From: Trebonia sp963734665 | GTDB lineage: Bacteria; Actinomycetota; Actinomycetes; Streptosporangiales; Streptosporangiaceae | Reading direction: 5' to 3' | Assembly: GCA_963734665.1 (NCBI GenBank) | Contig: CAVTIR010000013.1 | Coordinates: forward strand, 1,860,001-1,924,000 | DNA length: 64,000 nt | Part shown: positions 28,999 to 37,009 of the stretch, piece by piece | How the letters are laid out: every line of letters begins with the position of its first letter | Numbering within the stretch: position 1 is the stretch's first letter | Notes under the pieces: generated by a model | What the model was told of the DNA's origin: nothing | What the model saw: only the letters and a program-made list of their open reading frames with translations | Database searches by the model: none | Made by a program: the position numbers and the translations under genes

Positions 28999-30744
28999 TC
29001 AGCAGGGGTGCCAGTCTTGGAGCGCGGCGATGAGCGTCAGGCGTACCTGTTCGACGACTGCGCTGGGGCTTCGGCACGTGAGGGAGGCTTCAGCTACGGC
29101 GAGGTCGGCGGCGAGTGGTCCGTCGTGGAGCACGTAGGCTACCCAGCGGGAAAAGTCGTGGCCTGGGCAGTGGTGGCGCAGGACGCCCTCGTCGCAGCCG
29201 GCGAGCTCGGTTTCCAGTTCAGCGAGGTTGGCGGCGACGGCCCCGGTGGGGGCGTCGGGCTCGGTGCGGAAGTGGAACCGGTGGGCGGGCTCGACGCCGG
29301 TCTGGTCGTATTTGTGCTCATGGCGCAGGTGAGAGGTTAGCCGGGTCCCTATGGTGAAGGCCACCGGCTGGCGGGGGTGTTGTCGCCAGGCCAGCACGGC
29401 TCGCCCGGGTGGCCCGTCGAGGAGCCGGGCGATGTCGGCGCGAGGCATGCCCGCAACCGCTGCGGTGAGGTCGACGAACGCGTTGTCGGGGCAGGCTGAG
29501 CCGAGGGCGAGCACGGCGTCGAGGGAGGCGAGGGCATCAGCTGACAGTTCCTCGGGCTTCCAGGTGATGAGCAGGTAACCTTTGGCGGCGGGGTTGAACA
29601 TGCTGTGCGCGGTCCCGGTCCGGCCGACGGGCCCGTGGGCTTCGTCGATGGCCACCCACTGCGGCAGGCCGGTCGCGACGCGGTGAGCTTCGATTTCACC
29701 GGCAAGGCGCGCCGCGTAGCTGGCCTGGCTGTCGGCGTCGAGGTGAGACGCGTCGATGACCACGGAGGAGTAGCCGTTGCGCAGGAGGCGCACTACGTCG
29801 GCCGGGTCGGCGAGGCGGTCCTCGTGCCCTCCGGTAACGAAGACTCCGTGCAGCTTGCCTAGCCCCCGGTGATCGCCTTCAGGGTCGAAGACGATCAGGG
29901 AGTAGCCGAGCTGCACCAGCTGTTCCAGGATCAGCCCGGCCAGGTAGGACTTGCCGTCTCCGGTGCCGCCGTAGATGGCGACGTTGAGCTGCGAGGCGGG
30001 CAGGAGCACCGTTTCGCCGAGGTCGTCTGCCCCTAGGACGAGCTGCCTGCGGCGGGGATGCACGCACCCGCGCCCGGCCAGCAGCGGTCCCCGGAGCAGT
30101 TCGGCCACCCCTTGTCCGTCCGGCAAAGACAGCACCACGTCCGCGTGCGAGCGGATGGCGTCGACTGCGTTGGCGACGGCTACGCCGACCTCACAGGCAT
30201 CGAGCAGGCTGTGGTCGTTGTCGGCGTCGCCGACGCCGATCGCGTTGTGCCGTGACAAGCCCATATCATCCAGTGCCTCGATTAGGCCGCTGCCCTTCGT
30301 TACCCCGGCTGGAAGGATCATCAGCTCACCCCGGTTGCGCACGAGCCGGCAGTCCAGGCCGAGCTCGCGGATCACTTCCGAAGCGGTCGGCTCGCTCGAG
30401 GCGGCACAGGCGACCAGCACCTGCCCTGAGCGATGCGCGACCCCGCGTGCGTCAAGCCCGGCGCTCACGGCGCGGCCGACGGGGGCGGCCAGCAGGCGTA
30501 CACCGGCCCGGGTGGCCAGCACGGCGCCGTTCTCCGCGACGACCGCGTCGACATGATCCAAGGCACCAGGGAACACGGCCTGCAACTCGCTCATGATCCG
30601 CCCGGTGACCAGGATCACCCGGATCTGCCGGGCGCGAGCCTCGGCGAGCACGGCGAGTGTCTCGGGCTTGACCTGGCCGTCAGCCAGGGTGCCGTCGTAG
30701 TCGATCGCTACCGCCCGGAAATACGCAGGGGTCTGCGCGGTCAT
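28999..30744 (-). CDS. HAD phosphatase fused to a HerA-like ATPase
   Basis: The first 225 residues form a Cof-type HAD phosphatase: nucleophile motif AIDYDGTLADG, threonine motif VILVTGR, and GVGDADNDHSLLDAC. Residues about 230-480 form a HerA/DUF87-like P-loop ATPase with Walker A YGGTGDGKSYLAG (about 256) and Walker B WVAIDEAHG (about 361). The C-terminal 100 residues carry a histidine-rich conserved-looking segment (HLRHEHKYD, HCPGHDFSRWV). The start overlaps the stop of a small upstream ORF (ATGA). The substrate and the purpose of joining a phosphatase to a DNA-translocase-type ATPase are unknown to me. Confidence 0.8.
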   Translation of the reverse strand: MTAQTPAYFRAVAIDYDGTLADGQVKPETLAVLAEARARQIRVILVTGRIMSELQAVFPGALDHVDAVVAENGAVLATRAGVRLLAAPVGRAVSAGLDARGVAHRSGQVLVACAASSEPTASEVIRELGLDCRLVRNRGELMILPAGVTKGSGLIEALDDMGLSRHNAIGVGDADNDHSLLDACEVGVAVANAVDAIRSHADVVLSLPDGQGVAELLRGPLLAGRGCVHPRRRQLVLGADDLGETVLLPASQLNVAIYGGTGDGKSYLAGLILEQLVQLGYSLIVFDPEGDHRGLGKLHGVFVTGGHEDRLADPADVVRLLRNGYSSVVIDASHLDADSQASYAARLAGEIEAHRVATGLPQWVAIDEAHGPVGRTGTAHSMFNPAAKGYLLITWKPEELSADALASLDAVLALGSACPDNAFVDLTAAVAGMPRADIARLLDGPPGRAVLAWRQHPRQPVAFTIGTRLTSHLRHEHKYDQTGVEPAHRFHFRTEPDAPTGAVAANLAELETELAGCDEGVLRHHCPGHDFSRWVAYVLHDGPLAADLAVAEASLTCRSPSAVVEQVRLTLIAALQDWHPC

Positions 30745-31082
30745 GGCCGTCGCCTTCCTATCGTCGTCGTCCGGAACCCATCAGACCGGTGCAGCGGGTC
30801 GGATCCCGGGACGCGTCGCAATTTGCGGCCCGCTACCGGGGTGGCGGACGTAGCCGGATGCCCGGCGCCGGATGAGCTGGCCAGCAAGGCAATGGCCGCA
30901 GCCATCCGGGATGCTGCTTCACCTCCAGCGCCGCTCGCCTCATGGGACTCAAGGACACTGTGCCGCATGGCCGCCGCCCCGGCCCAGGGGCGCAGGTCCT
31001 CCCGCAGCAGGACCAACAGGCCGTCGAGTTCCGCCGTGATGACGGAGCCGGGACCGAAGCGGTCACTGTTCTCGCGCGTCAT
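30741..31082 (-). CDS. hypothetical small protein upstream of the HAD-ATPase gene
   Basis: A 113-residue frame starts MTRENSDRFGPGSVITAEL and its stop overlaps the next start as ATGA, which suggests translational coupling. The first 70 residues use codons like real genes here (third positions mostly G/C); the C-terminal 40 residues look poorer. I do not recognise a family or membrane segments. A GTG at 31121 could add 13 residues. It may be partly degenerate. Confidence 0.4.
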   Translation of the reverse strand: MTRENSDRFGPGSVITAELDGLLVLLREDLRPWAGAAAMRHSVLESHEASGAGGEAASRMAAAIALLASSSGAGHPATSATPVAGRKLRRVPGSDPLHRSDGFRTTTIGRRRP

Positions 31083-31154
31083 CCCGTCCCGGGCGACCGG
31101 AGGGCGTATGCGAGTCAGCACCCTCCGTTCGGGAAAGACCTAAGTACTTCTTCC

Positions 31155-31258
31155 GAACGGACGGTGGTTTCTCCTGTCCGTCGGCGCCTGCCAGCGGGTA
31201 CTTGACGACATCGGCTGGTCCTGCAACACCGCTGGTCGCGGCGAGTGAGGCACGGACC
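31155..31258 (-). pseudogene. fragment of a dihydroorotate-dehydrogenase-like gene and its 3' hairpin
   Basis: Positions 31186-31258 match the gene at 41996 (42215-42287) over 73 bp at roughly 85 percent, encoding VRASLAATSGV.GPADVVKY. Next to it, 31155-31182 resembles the hairpin just after that gene (41963-41989). The last 70 or so codons between are missing. It is a broken second copy. The rest of 31259-31543 holds no gene I can support. Confidence 0.65.
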
Positions 31259-31543
31259 GCTGAGGAAGTACCTGCGCTCGTCAGGGAGCACGCCCTCCAC
31301 GATCAGCAGCCCTAGAAGCACCCTGAAGGCGATGAGCCTGCGCAGGTTTTATTCGTCCCACTTAACCGCGAATATGTTCGCCAGCTGGCTCATGACTCAT
31401 CCTCTATACGGGTTGCTGCCGGGGCTGATCGGGCCCAGCAGCCGGGGCGGCGGGAGCCGGACTCGCCTTCCGGGCAAGTTGCACGGCTCCGATGAACACC
31501 CGGATGCCCAGGCAGGCCCGTAAGTTCGTCGCGGTTCGTCGGG

Positions 31544-32080
31544 TCACCGTTGCGGCAGGGCTGAAAGCTCAGCCGCGATGCTGTCAGCCCATTGGGTGAT
31601 GACGGCCCAGTCACGGAAGTCTCCGCGCATGCCGCGAAACACCAGGAGCGAGGCTCGCTGCGCGACGCTGAGAGCTTGCGGGTCGAGTTTGCCGGCGAAC
31701 ATCCGGTGACCGCGGACCGGGATAGCCTGCCGGATCTGGGTGACGTCGGCGGGGTCCTGCTCCATCGACTGGACGAGCTTCCTGGAAGGGTCGCCGACCG
31801 GCCCGCTGGAAAACAGCCAGACGGAGCGGGCGGCCAGCGGGTCGCGGAACCGGATCGCGAAGTTTTTTGCCGGGGCGAGCCAGTGGCCTGCGTAGACGGC
31901 GCTGCCGAGGACCACGGCATCGTAGTCCTCAATGGAATCAACGGCTGCGGGCGGGACGATATCGACCGCGATGTGGTCGTTGTCCAGCGTCTCCCCGATG
32001 ACACGGGCAATCTCGGTCGTCGACCCGTGCCCGGAAGCTACCGATACCAGCACTCGCGGCCGATACTTGGGACTGTTCAT
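31544..32080 (-). CDS. flavodoxin-domain protein
   Basis: The 178-residue protein has the FMN phosphate-binding loop SVASGHGSTTEIARVIGETL and continues YDAVVLGSAVYAGHWLAPAKNF, as in flavodoxin / protoporphyrinogen-oxidase (HemG)-like proteins. It likely carries electrons or oxidises a small substrate. I chose ATG 32080; the longer frame upstream lacks similarity. Its start overlaps a TGA ending another short frame (TGATG). Confidence 0.82.
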   Translation of the reverse strand: MNSPKYRPRVLVSVASGHGSTTEIARVIGETLDNDHIAVDIVPPAAVDSIEDYDAVVLGSAVYAGHWLAPAKNFAIRFRDPLAARSVWLFSSGPVGDPSRKLVQSMEQDPADVTQIRQAIPVRGHRMFAGKLDPQALSVAQRASLLVFRGMRGDFRDWAVITQWADSIAAELSALPQR

Positions 32081-32250
32081 CAGGTGCCCCCATCCGGGTA
32101 GGCCTGCTCGGGTTCCGAGGCAGTGGCGCCGCCCGCGAGCTGGTGTCCGCCGCCCAGGGTCACGCCGTCTCGGGTGACCCTGACGTCCACTCTCCCGCCG
32201 GCCAGCGTCGGCCGCCACGGCTGAATGTCCTCCGCTCGCCTGGACTTTCG
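32080..32250 (-). pseudogene. possible 3' end of a lost gene before the flavodoxin gene
   Basis: A 56-codon open stretch between stops reads AEDIQPWRPTLAGGRVDVRV and ends PDGGT, its TGA overlapping the flavodoxin ATG. The tight overlap and codon usage suggest the tail of a real gene whose 5' part is gone or frameshifted. The family is not recognised. Confidence 0.3.
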
Positions 32251-32445
32251 TCACCCGAGGACATGCTGCCGCCCTGATCCTTGCCCATGGCGTGTCCAGC
32301 GCCGCTCGGTTGCCCGCCGTCCGGCGTCCCGCGCGGCCGTCCGGCGCTTGTCCAGCGCCCGCCGGGCCAGCACGCCGGTCACGGTCAGCGTGGCTGGGGT
32401 GGACGGCCGGCAATGCTGCGGACGGAACCGACAGAGGGGATGCAT

Positions 32446-32586
32446 ATGGCTACGACGGTCGCCGTCAACGGCTTCGGCAGACCGGGGCGGGCTGATGGTC
32501 CCGAAGCGCCGGGAACAAAGCCCCTGGCCGGCCGGAGCGCGGCGGAGCAGGCTCGCAAGTGGACGGATAGAGGGAAGGAATCGTGA
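32446..32586 (+). pseudogene. glyceraldehyde-3-phosphate dehydrogenase, 5' remnant
   Basis: After a GAGGGG site the frame begins MATTVAVNGFGRPGR, the NAD-binding start of GAPDH, and then changes to unrelated sequence. The break coincides with a DosR-like box (32489-32502) that serves the following USP gene. The rest of the enzyme is absent, so a deletion joined a gap 5' end to the USP promoter. Confidence 0.65.
32489..32502 (-). promoter_or_regulatory. DevR/DosR-like box for the USP gene
   Basis: On the minus strand the site is GGGACCATCAGCCC, one base from the box at 24763. It ends 83 bp before the USP ATG at 32586. Confidence 0.6.
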
Positions 32587-33056
32587 TGACAGGTCAGCAG
32601 CGACGGATCGTTGTAGGCGTCGACGGGTCTGGCTCGTCGAAGGCGGCACTGCGGTGGGCCATCCGGCAGGCGAAGCTCACCGGGAGTTCGGTTGAAGCGG
32701 TGACCGCGTGGCGTTACCCGACTGTGTATGGGCCCGCCCCCGGCTTTGATGACGCGTTCGGCTTCGAGGCGAACGCGAAGAACGCCCTGGCCGAGGCCCT
32801 GGCCGAGGTGAGCGGGCTTGAGCCGGATGTCCCGGTCCGTCCGCTGGTGACCTGCGGGGTCGCGGCCGAGGTGCTGCTGCACGAGGCCAGGGGCGCGGAT
32901 TTGCTCGTGGTGGGCAGCCGGGGCCACGGCGGGTTCGCGTCGGCGCTTCTCGGCTCGGTCAGCATGTACTGCGTGCTGCATGCGCACTGCCCGGTCCTGG
33001 TGCTCCGCGACGGATGCGAGGGCAGCCGGGTGCCGGACGGAGCGGAGAACTCGTGA
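32586..33056 (+). CDS. universal stress protein
   Basis: The 156-residue USP starts MTGQQRRIVVGVDGSGSSKAALRWAIRQAKLTG and has ATP-binding VVGSRGHGGFASALLGSVSMY followed by CPVLVLRDG. AGGGAAGGAA lies upstream of ATG 32586. A terminator hairpin follows at 33092-33117, so it is probably monocistronic. Confidence 0.9.
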   Translation: MTGQQRRIVVGVDGSGSSKAALRWAIRQAKLTGSSVEAVTAWRYPTVYGPAPGFDDAFGFEANAKNALAEALAEVSGLEPDVPVRPLVTCGVAAEVLLHEARGADLLVVGSRGHGGFASALLGSVSMYCVLHAHCPVLVLRDGCEGSRVPDGAENS

Positions 33057-33091
33057 CCAGGCAATCCCCGCGCCCGGGAAAGCGGCAGGCT

Positions 33092-33117
33092 GCGGAGGCC
33101 GAGGTCGGGGCCTCCGC
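33092..33117. terminator. terminator after the USP gene
   Basis: GCGGAGGCC and GGCCTCCGC form a 9-bp stem with an 8-nt loop 36 bp after the USP stop codon. Confidence 0.6.
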
Positions 33118-33194
33118 CCTTCCCAGCTTTGATTGGTTTTAATTGGTGGCCGACGTCCATGCTGACGACGCGCCGGCGGTGAACCGGCGAACCG

Positions 33195-33208
33195 AGGACC
33201 TATGTCCC
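33195..33208 (+). promoter_or_regulatory. DevR/DosR-like box for the hydrogenase remnant
   Basis: AGGACCTATGTCCC is a near-palindrome close to the consensus, ending 65 bp before the ATG at 33274. Confidence 0.6.
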
Positions 33209-33273
33209 TGGCGCGCGCGGTAGTAATGGTGGACCTTAGCGTGAGCGGCCGGCGGCGACCACAGGAGGCTTTC

Positions 33274-34682
33274 ATGCACCCTAGTGAGGACTCAGCGCTC
33301 CAGCCGTCTGGCGAGGCTGTGGTAGTGGATGCCACCGGGCTTCCAGCGTTGTTCGAGGCGCTGCGCGGCCGGGGCTATACCGTGGTCGGCCCGACGGTCC
33401 GGGACGGCGCGATCACGGTGGCGGAGCTGACGTCGGCCGCCGAGCTGCCGTTCGGGTGGGGGGTGGAAGCCGAGGCGGGGAGGTACCGGCTGCGGGAACG
33501 GGCCGACACCGCCGCGTTCGGGCACTCCGCCGGCCCGCAATCGTGGAAGAGCGTGCTGCATCCGGCGCGAGCGAGGCTGTGGTCGGCGGACCGGGCGACC
33601 GGCAGCGTGGAAGCCGGCGAGGCCGCGGAGCCGCCAAGGTACGCCCTGCTTCCGCTCCGGTCACCGATCTTCGCCGGCTGCTCTACTGCGGAGAGTGGAT
33701 CGAAAGTCACGCGCTGCACATCTACCTGCTGCACGCGCCCGACTTCCTTGGCTATGCCAGCGCGCTTGACCTCGCACGGGAGGGCCGCGGCCTGGTCGAG
33801 CGGGGGCTGGCGCTGAAGAAGGCCGGAAACGCGATCATGGAACTGGTCGGCGGCCGGGCGATCCATCCGGTCAACGTCCGGGTGGGCGGTTTCTACCGGG
33901 CGCCGGCCAGGACCGAGATGGCCGCCCTGGCCGAGCAGCTGCGCGTCGCGCTGGACCTGGCGCTGGACACCGTGACCTGGGCGGCCGGGTTCGAGTTCCC
34001 TGACTTCCATCACGACCACGAGATGCTGGCCCTCGTCACGCCGGGGCAGTACGCCATCGACCGGGGCACGGTCGCCTCTACCGGCGGCCTGAGCTTCGCC
34101 CCGGCGGAGTTCGAGGACTACGTGATCGAAGAGCAGGTGCCGCACTCGACGGCGCTGCACGCCCGGCTGGCCGGACGAGGCCGCTACCTGACCGGCCCCA
34201 CCGCCCGCTACACCCTGAGCGGGCAGTGGCTGTCCCCGCTGGCACGGCAGGCCGCCGACGCGGCGGGCCTCGGCGCCGAGTGCCGCAACCCGTTCCGCAG
34301 CATCCTGGTCCGCGCCGTCGAGGTGGTGTACGCGGTAGAGGAGGCATTGCGGCTAATCGAGCGGTACGAACCACCTGCGCCGTCCTATCTGGAGGTTCCG
34401 CCGCGCGCCGCCGTCGGGCACGGCGCCACCGAAGCGCCGCGCGGCGTGCTGTTCCACCGGTACGCCATCGACGCCGCAGGCCTCATCACCTCCGCCCGGA
34501 TCGTGCCGCCCACCTCGCAGAATCAGGCCAGCATCGAAGACGACCTGCGCCGGTTCGTCGCTGGCCGGCTGGACCTCGACGACCAGCAGCTGACCCGGCA
34601 GTGTGAGCAGGCGATCCGCAACTACGACCCGTGCATCTCCTGTTCGACCCATTTCCTCGATCTCACGGTAGACCGCGGATGA
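33274..34682 (+). pseudogene. hydrogenase chimera: beta-subunit start joined to NiFe large-subunit end
   Basis: After a perfect AGGAGG site, the first 125 residues (LFEALRGRGYTVVGPTVRDGA, GHSAGPQSWKSVLHPARARLW) match the N-terminus of sulfhydrogenase/AsrA-type 4Fe-4S beta subunits. At about 33650 similarity jumps, in another frame, to the middle of a group 3 NiFe hydrogenase large subunit (LRRLLYCGEWIESHALHIYLLH) and runs to its C-terminal Ni ligand motif DPCISCSTHF. The rest of beta, the gamma and delta subunits and the large-subunit N-terminus with the first CxxC are missing. A deletion of several kilobases is the simplest explanation. No active hydrogenase can be made from it. Confidence 0.75.
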
Positions 34683-35191
34683 CCGGGCGCGGCGATCCCG
34701 GCCAGCGCACGGTGGTGGTAGGCGTGGGCAACGAGTTCCGCCGTGACGACGGGGCAGGGCCCGCGGTGATCGCACGGCTGCGCGCCCTCCAGCCGGGCGA
34801 CGCCAGCCTGTCGGGCGTGATCCTTGCGCTCAGCGACGGGGAGCCGGGCAGTCTGATCGACCTGTGGGAAGGCGCCAGGCTCGCGGTGGTGGTTGACGCG
34901 GTACGGGACACCTCCATGCTCCCCGGGCACTGGCATCAGTTCGCGGCCGCCGCCCTGGCCGGCATGGTCGACGTCGCAGCCAGCTCACACGGCATCGGCC
35001 TCGGCGATGCCGTGGAACTGGCCCGGGTGCTCGGGCGCCTGCCCGCAAGGCTAACGATCCTCGCGGTAGCCGGCCGCGACTTCGGCTTCGGCACCGGCCT
35101 GACCGCCGACGTGGGGACCGCAGTAGGAGAGCTAGTCGAGCAGGTACGCGAGATCGTGCGCTTATCCAACTATCCAACCGCGACCGAATAG
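34679..35191 (+). CDS. hydrogenase maturation protease (HyaD/HycI family)
   Basis: These endopeptidases trim the C-terminus of the NiFe large subunit after metal insertion. The 170-residue protein begins with VVVGVGNEFRRDDGAGPAVI, containing the conserved glutamate and aspartate of the family, and has VVVDAVRDTS and SSHGIGLGDAVELA with the metal-binding histidine. Its ATG overlaps the stop of the hydrogenase remnant (ATGA). With its substrate broken, it may be a relic unless a second hydrogenase exists elsewhere. Confidence 0.85.
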   Translation: MTGRGDPGQRTVVVGVGNEFRRDDGAGPAVIARLRALQPGDASLSGVILALSDGEPGSLIDLWEGARLAVVVDAVRDTSMLPGHWHQFAAAALAGMVDVAASSHGIGLGDAVELARVLGRLPARLTILAVAGRDFGFGTGLTADVGTAVGELVEQVREIVRLSNYPTATE

Positions 35192-35282
35192 CTCTCGCGG
35201 CGCGCTGCGGGTCCGGACAGGCAAGCGCGACCACGACGCCGTGTAAGCGCGGAGATCGCGCCGCCCGCGCAGGCAAGCTGAG

Positions 35283-35296
35283 CCGACGAAGGTCCC
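35283..35296 (-). promoter_or_regulatory. DevR/DosR-like box before the enolase-aldolase gene
   Basis: On the minus strand it reads GGGACCTTCGTCGG. It ends 87 bp before the ATG at 35384. Confidence 0.55.
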
Positions 35297-35383
35297 GCCG
35301 CGAGCCGGCCAACCGACTCTACCCGCAGCGGATCCAGACAACTGGGATGAGGGGCAGGGGCCTACGAGAGAAGGAATACGACG

Positions 35384-36076
35384 ATGTCATTCAACGTCTC
35401 TGATCTGACCGCGCTGGAGATCCTGGATTCGCGAGCACGGCCGACCCTGGCGGTGACGATACGGCTGGCCGACGGCACCACGGCGAGGGCCGGCGTGCCG
35501 TCGGGCGCGTCAACCGGGTCACGGGAAGCGGTGGAACTGCGCGACGGCGCCGTCGGGTACACGCTGTATGTGGGCACGACCGCCGCGGAGGCGGACTTCG
35601 CCCAGTACCGGCAGGTCCGCGAGGATGCCGCCCGGTTCGGCATGCCGCTGGTCGTGTGGGCCTACCCGCGCGGTTCGGCGATCGACGCCAAGGGCGGGCG
35701 GGACTCTTTCTACGCGGTCGACTACGCCGCCCGCACGGCCAGCGAACTCGGCGCCGACGTGGTAAAGGTGAATTTCCCGCACCCGGAGAAGCGGGTCGGC
35801 GTGCCGGCGGCGTATGACGCGGAGTTCACCCCGCAGCAGGCCATCGACGTGGTGGTGTGTTCGGCGAACCGGACCCTCCTGCTTGTCTCCGGCGGGGAGC
35901 AGCAGGGTGACGAGGCCATGCTGGAGAAGGCACGGCGGTCGATGGACGCCGGGGCGACCGGGCTGATCTTCGGCCGCAACGTCTGGCAGCGCGACCACGA
36001 CGAGTCCCTCGCGTTCGCCGCCCGGCTCCAGGAGGTCCTCGCCAAGTACCCGCGCGAGCGCCGGCAGGCGCGCTGA
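35384..36076 (+). CDS. in-frame chimera: enolase N-terminus and class I aldolase C-terminal half
   Basis: Residues 1-55 (ALEILDSRARPTLAVTIRL, VPSGASTGSREAVELRDG) are the enolase N-terminal domain up to its mobile loop. From residue 56 (AVGYTLYVGTTAAEADFAQY) the protein is the second half of an archaeal-type (DhnA-like) class I fructose-bisphosphate aldolase. It keeps the Schiff-base lysine candidate K128 in DVVKVNFPHPE and the phosphate-binding end ATGLIFGRNVWQRD. The join keeps frame at about 35548. The missing N-terminal half of the aldolase barrel makes activity unlikely. The ATG has AAGGA upstream, and the stop overlaps gpmA (TGATG). It is probably a deletion between neighbouring eno and fba genes. 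Confidence 0.8.
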   Translation: MSFNVSDLTALEILDSRARPTLAVTIRLADGTTARAGVPSGASTGSREAVELRDGAVGYTLYVGTTAAEADFAQYRQVREDAARFGMPLVVWAYPRGSAIDAKGGRDSFYAVDYAARTASELGADVVKVNFPHPEKRVGVPAAYDAEFTPQQAIDVVVCSANRTLLLVSGGEQQGDEAMLEKARRSMDAGATGLIFGRNVWQRDHDESLAFAARLQEVLAKYPRERRQAR

Positions 36077-36735
36077 TGACGATCCTGGTGCTGCTGCGAC
36101 ACGGCGAGAGCGACTGGAACGCCGCGGACGTGTTCACCGGCTGGATCGATGCGGGCCTCAGCGAGCACGGCAAACAGCAGGCAGAACGGGCCGGGGCGCT
36201 CCTGGCGGCCCGCGGTTTCTTCCCCGACGTGGTCCACACGTCGGTTCAGCGGCGCGCTATCGCCTCGGCGGACCTCGCGCTCGCCGCGTGCGGCCGGTCA
36301 TGGGTCCCGGTGCGGCGGAACTGGCGGCTCAACTCCAACCATTACGGGGCGCTGCAGGGCCGGGGCAAGGCCGAGGTCCGGGCTGAGGCGGGGGTGGAGC
36401 AGTTCACGGCCTGGCGCCGCGGCTTTCGCGTGCGCCCGCCCCTGGGCGAGCCGGACGACGACCCGCGCTACGCCGCCCTGCCCCCCGATGCCCGGCCGCG
36501 CGGCGAGTCGCTCTACGACGTGACCGCGCGTCTCCTGCCTTACTGGTGCGACGCGATCATCCCCGACCTCTACTGGCATGGCTGCGTGCTGGTGGTGTCG
36601 CACGGCAACACGCTGCGGGCGCTGGTCAAGCACCTGGAAGGGGTGAGCGATGACGCTTCCTCTGGCCTGGAGATACCGAACGCGGTTCCGTTGTGTTACC
36701 GGTTCGAGGCGGGGCATGCCACCCGGCTGACGTAG
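36076..36735 (+). CDS. gpmA: 2,3-bisphosphoglycerate-dependent phosphoglycerate mutase
   Basis: GpmA interconverts 3- and 2-phosphoglycerate in glycolysis. The catalytic phosphohistidine is in VLLRHGESDWN (H9), followed by FTGWIDAGLSEHG, RNWRLNSNHYGALQGRGKAE and VSHGNTLRALVKHLEG, ending with GLEIPNAVPLCYRF. The 219 residues are slightly shorter than usual (about 250) but all motifs are present. It is translationally coupled to the chimeric gene before it, and a terminator hairpin lies downstream. Confidence 0.92.
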   Translation: MTILVLLRHGESDWNAADVFTGWIDAGLSEHGKQQAERAGALLAARGFFPDVVHTSVQRRAIASADLALAACGRSWVPVRRNWRLNSNHYGALQGRGKAEVRAEAGVEQFTAWRRGFRVRPPLGEPDDDPRYAALPPDARPRGESLYDVTARLLPYWCDAIIPDLYWHGCVLVVSHGNTLRALVKHLEGVSDDASSGLEIPNAVPLCYRFEAGHATRLT

Positions 36736-36917
36736 CTATCCAGCCCCCGCCCCGCCTGGGATCGGCGGATACGTGCCATTCGTCACCGTCGTTCCGCGAG
36801 CATGAAAAATTGCTGATCGAGGCCGGCGCGCGCCCAGGTCTGCGTTCCCGGTCAGGGTCCGAGGAACCCCCCGCTAAGCCGCGCGGCGACGTCGGGCACC
36901 AGCGCGACTCTTCGCTC

Positions 36918-36948
36918 GCCAGGCGTGGTCTCTCTGACCACGCCTGGC
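36918..36948. terminator. bidirectional terminator between gpmA and adh
   Basis: A perfect 13-bp inverted repeat (36918-36930 with 36936-36948, loop TCTCT) lies between two convergent genes. Confidence 0.75.
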
Positions 36949-37009
36949 GTCGTTGTGACGGTCTCCACCACCTATCGCTTCCGTGCCTGCCGGCCGGCAT
37001 GGCTTCCGG

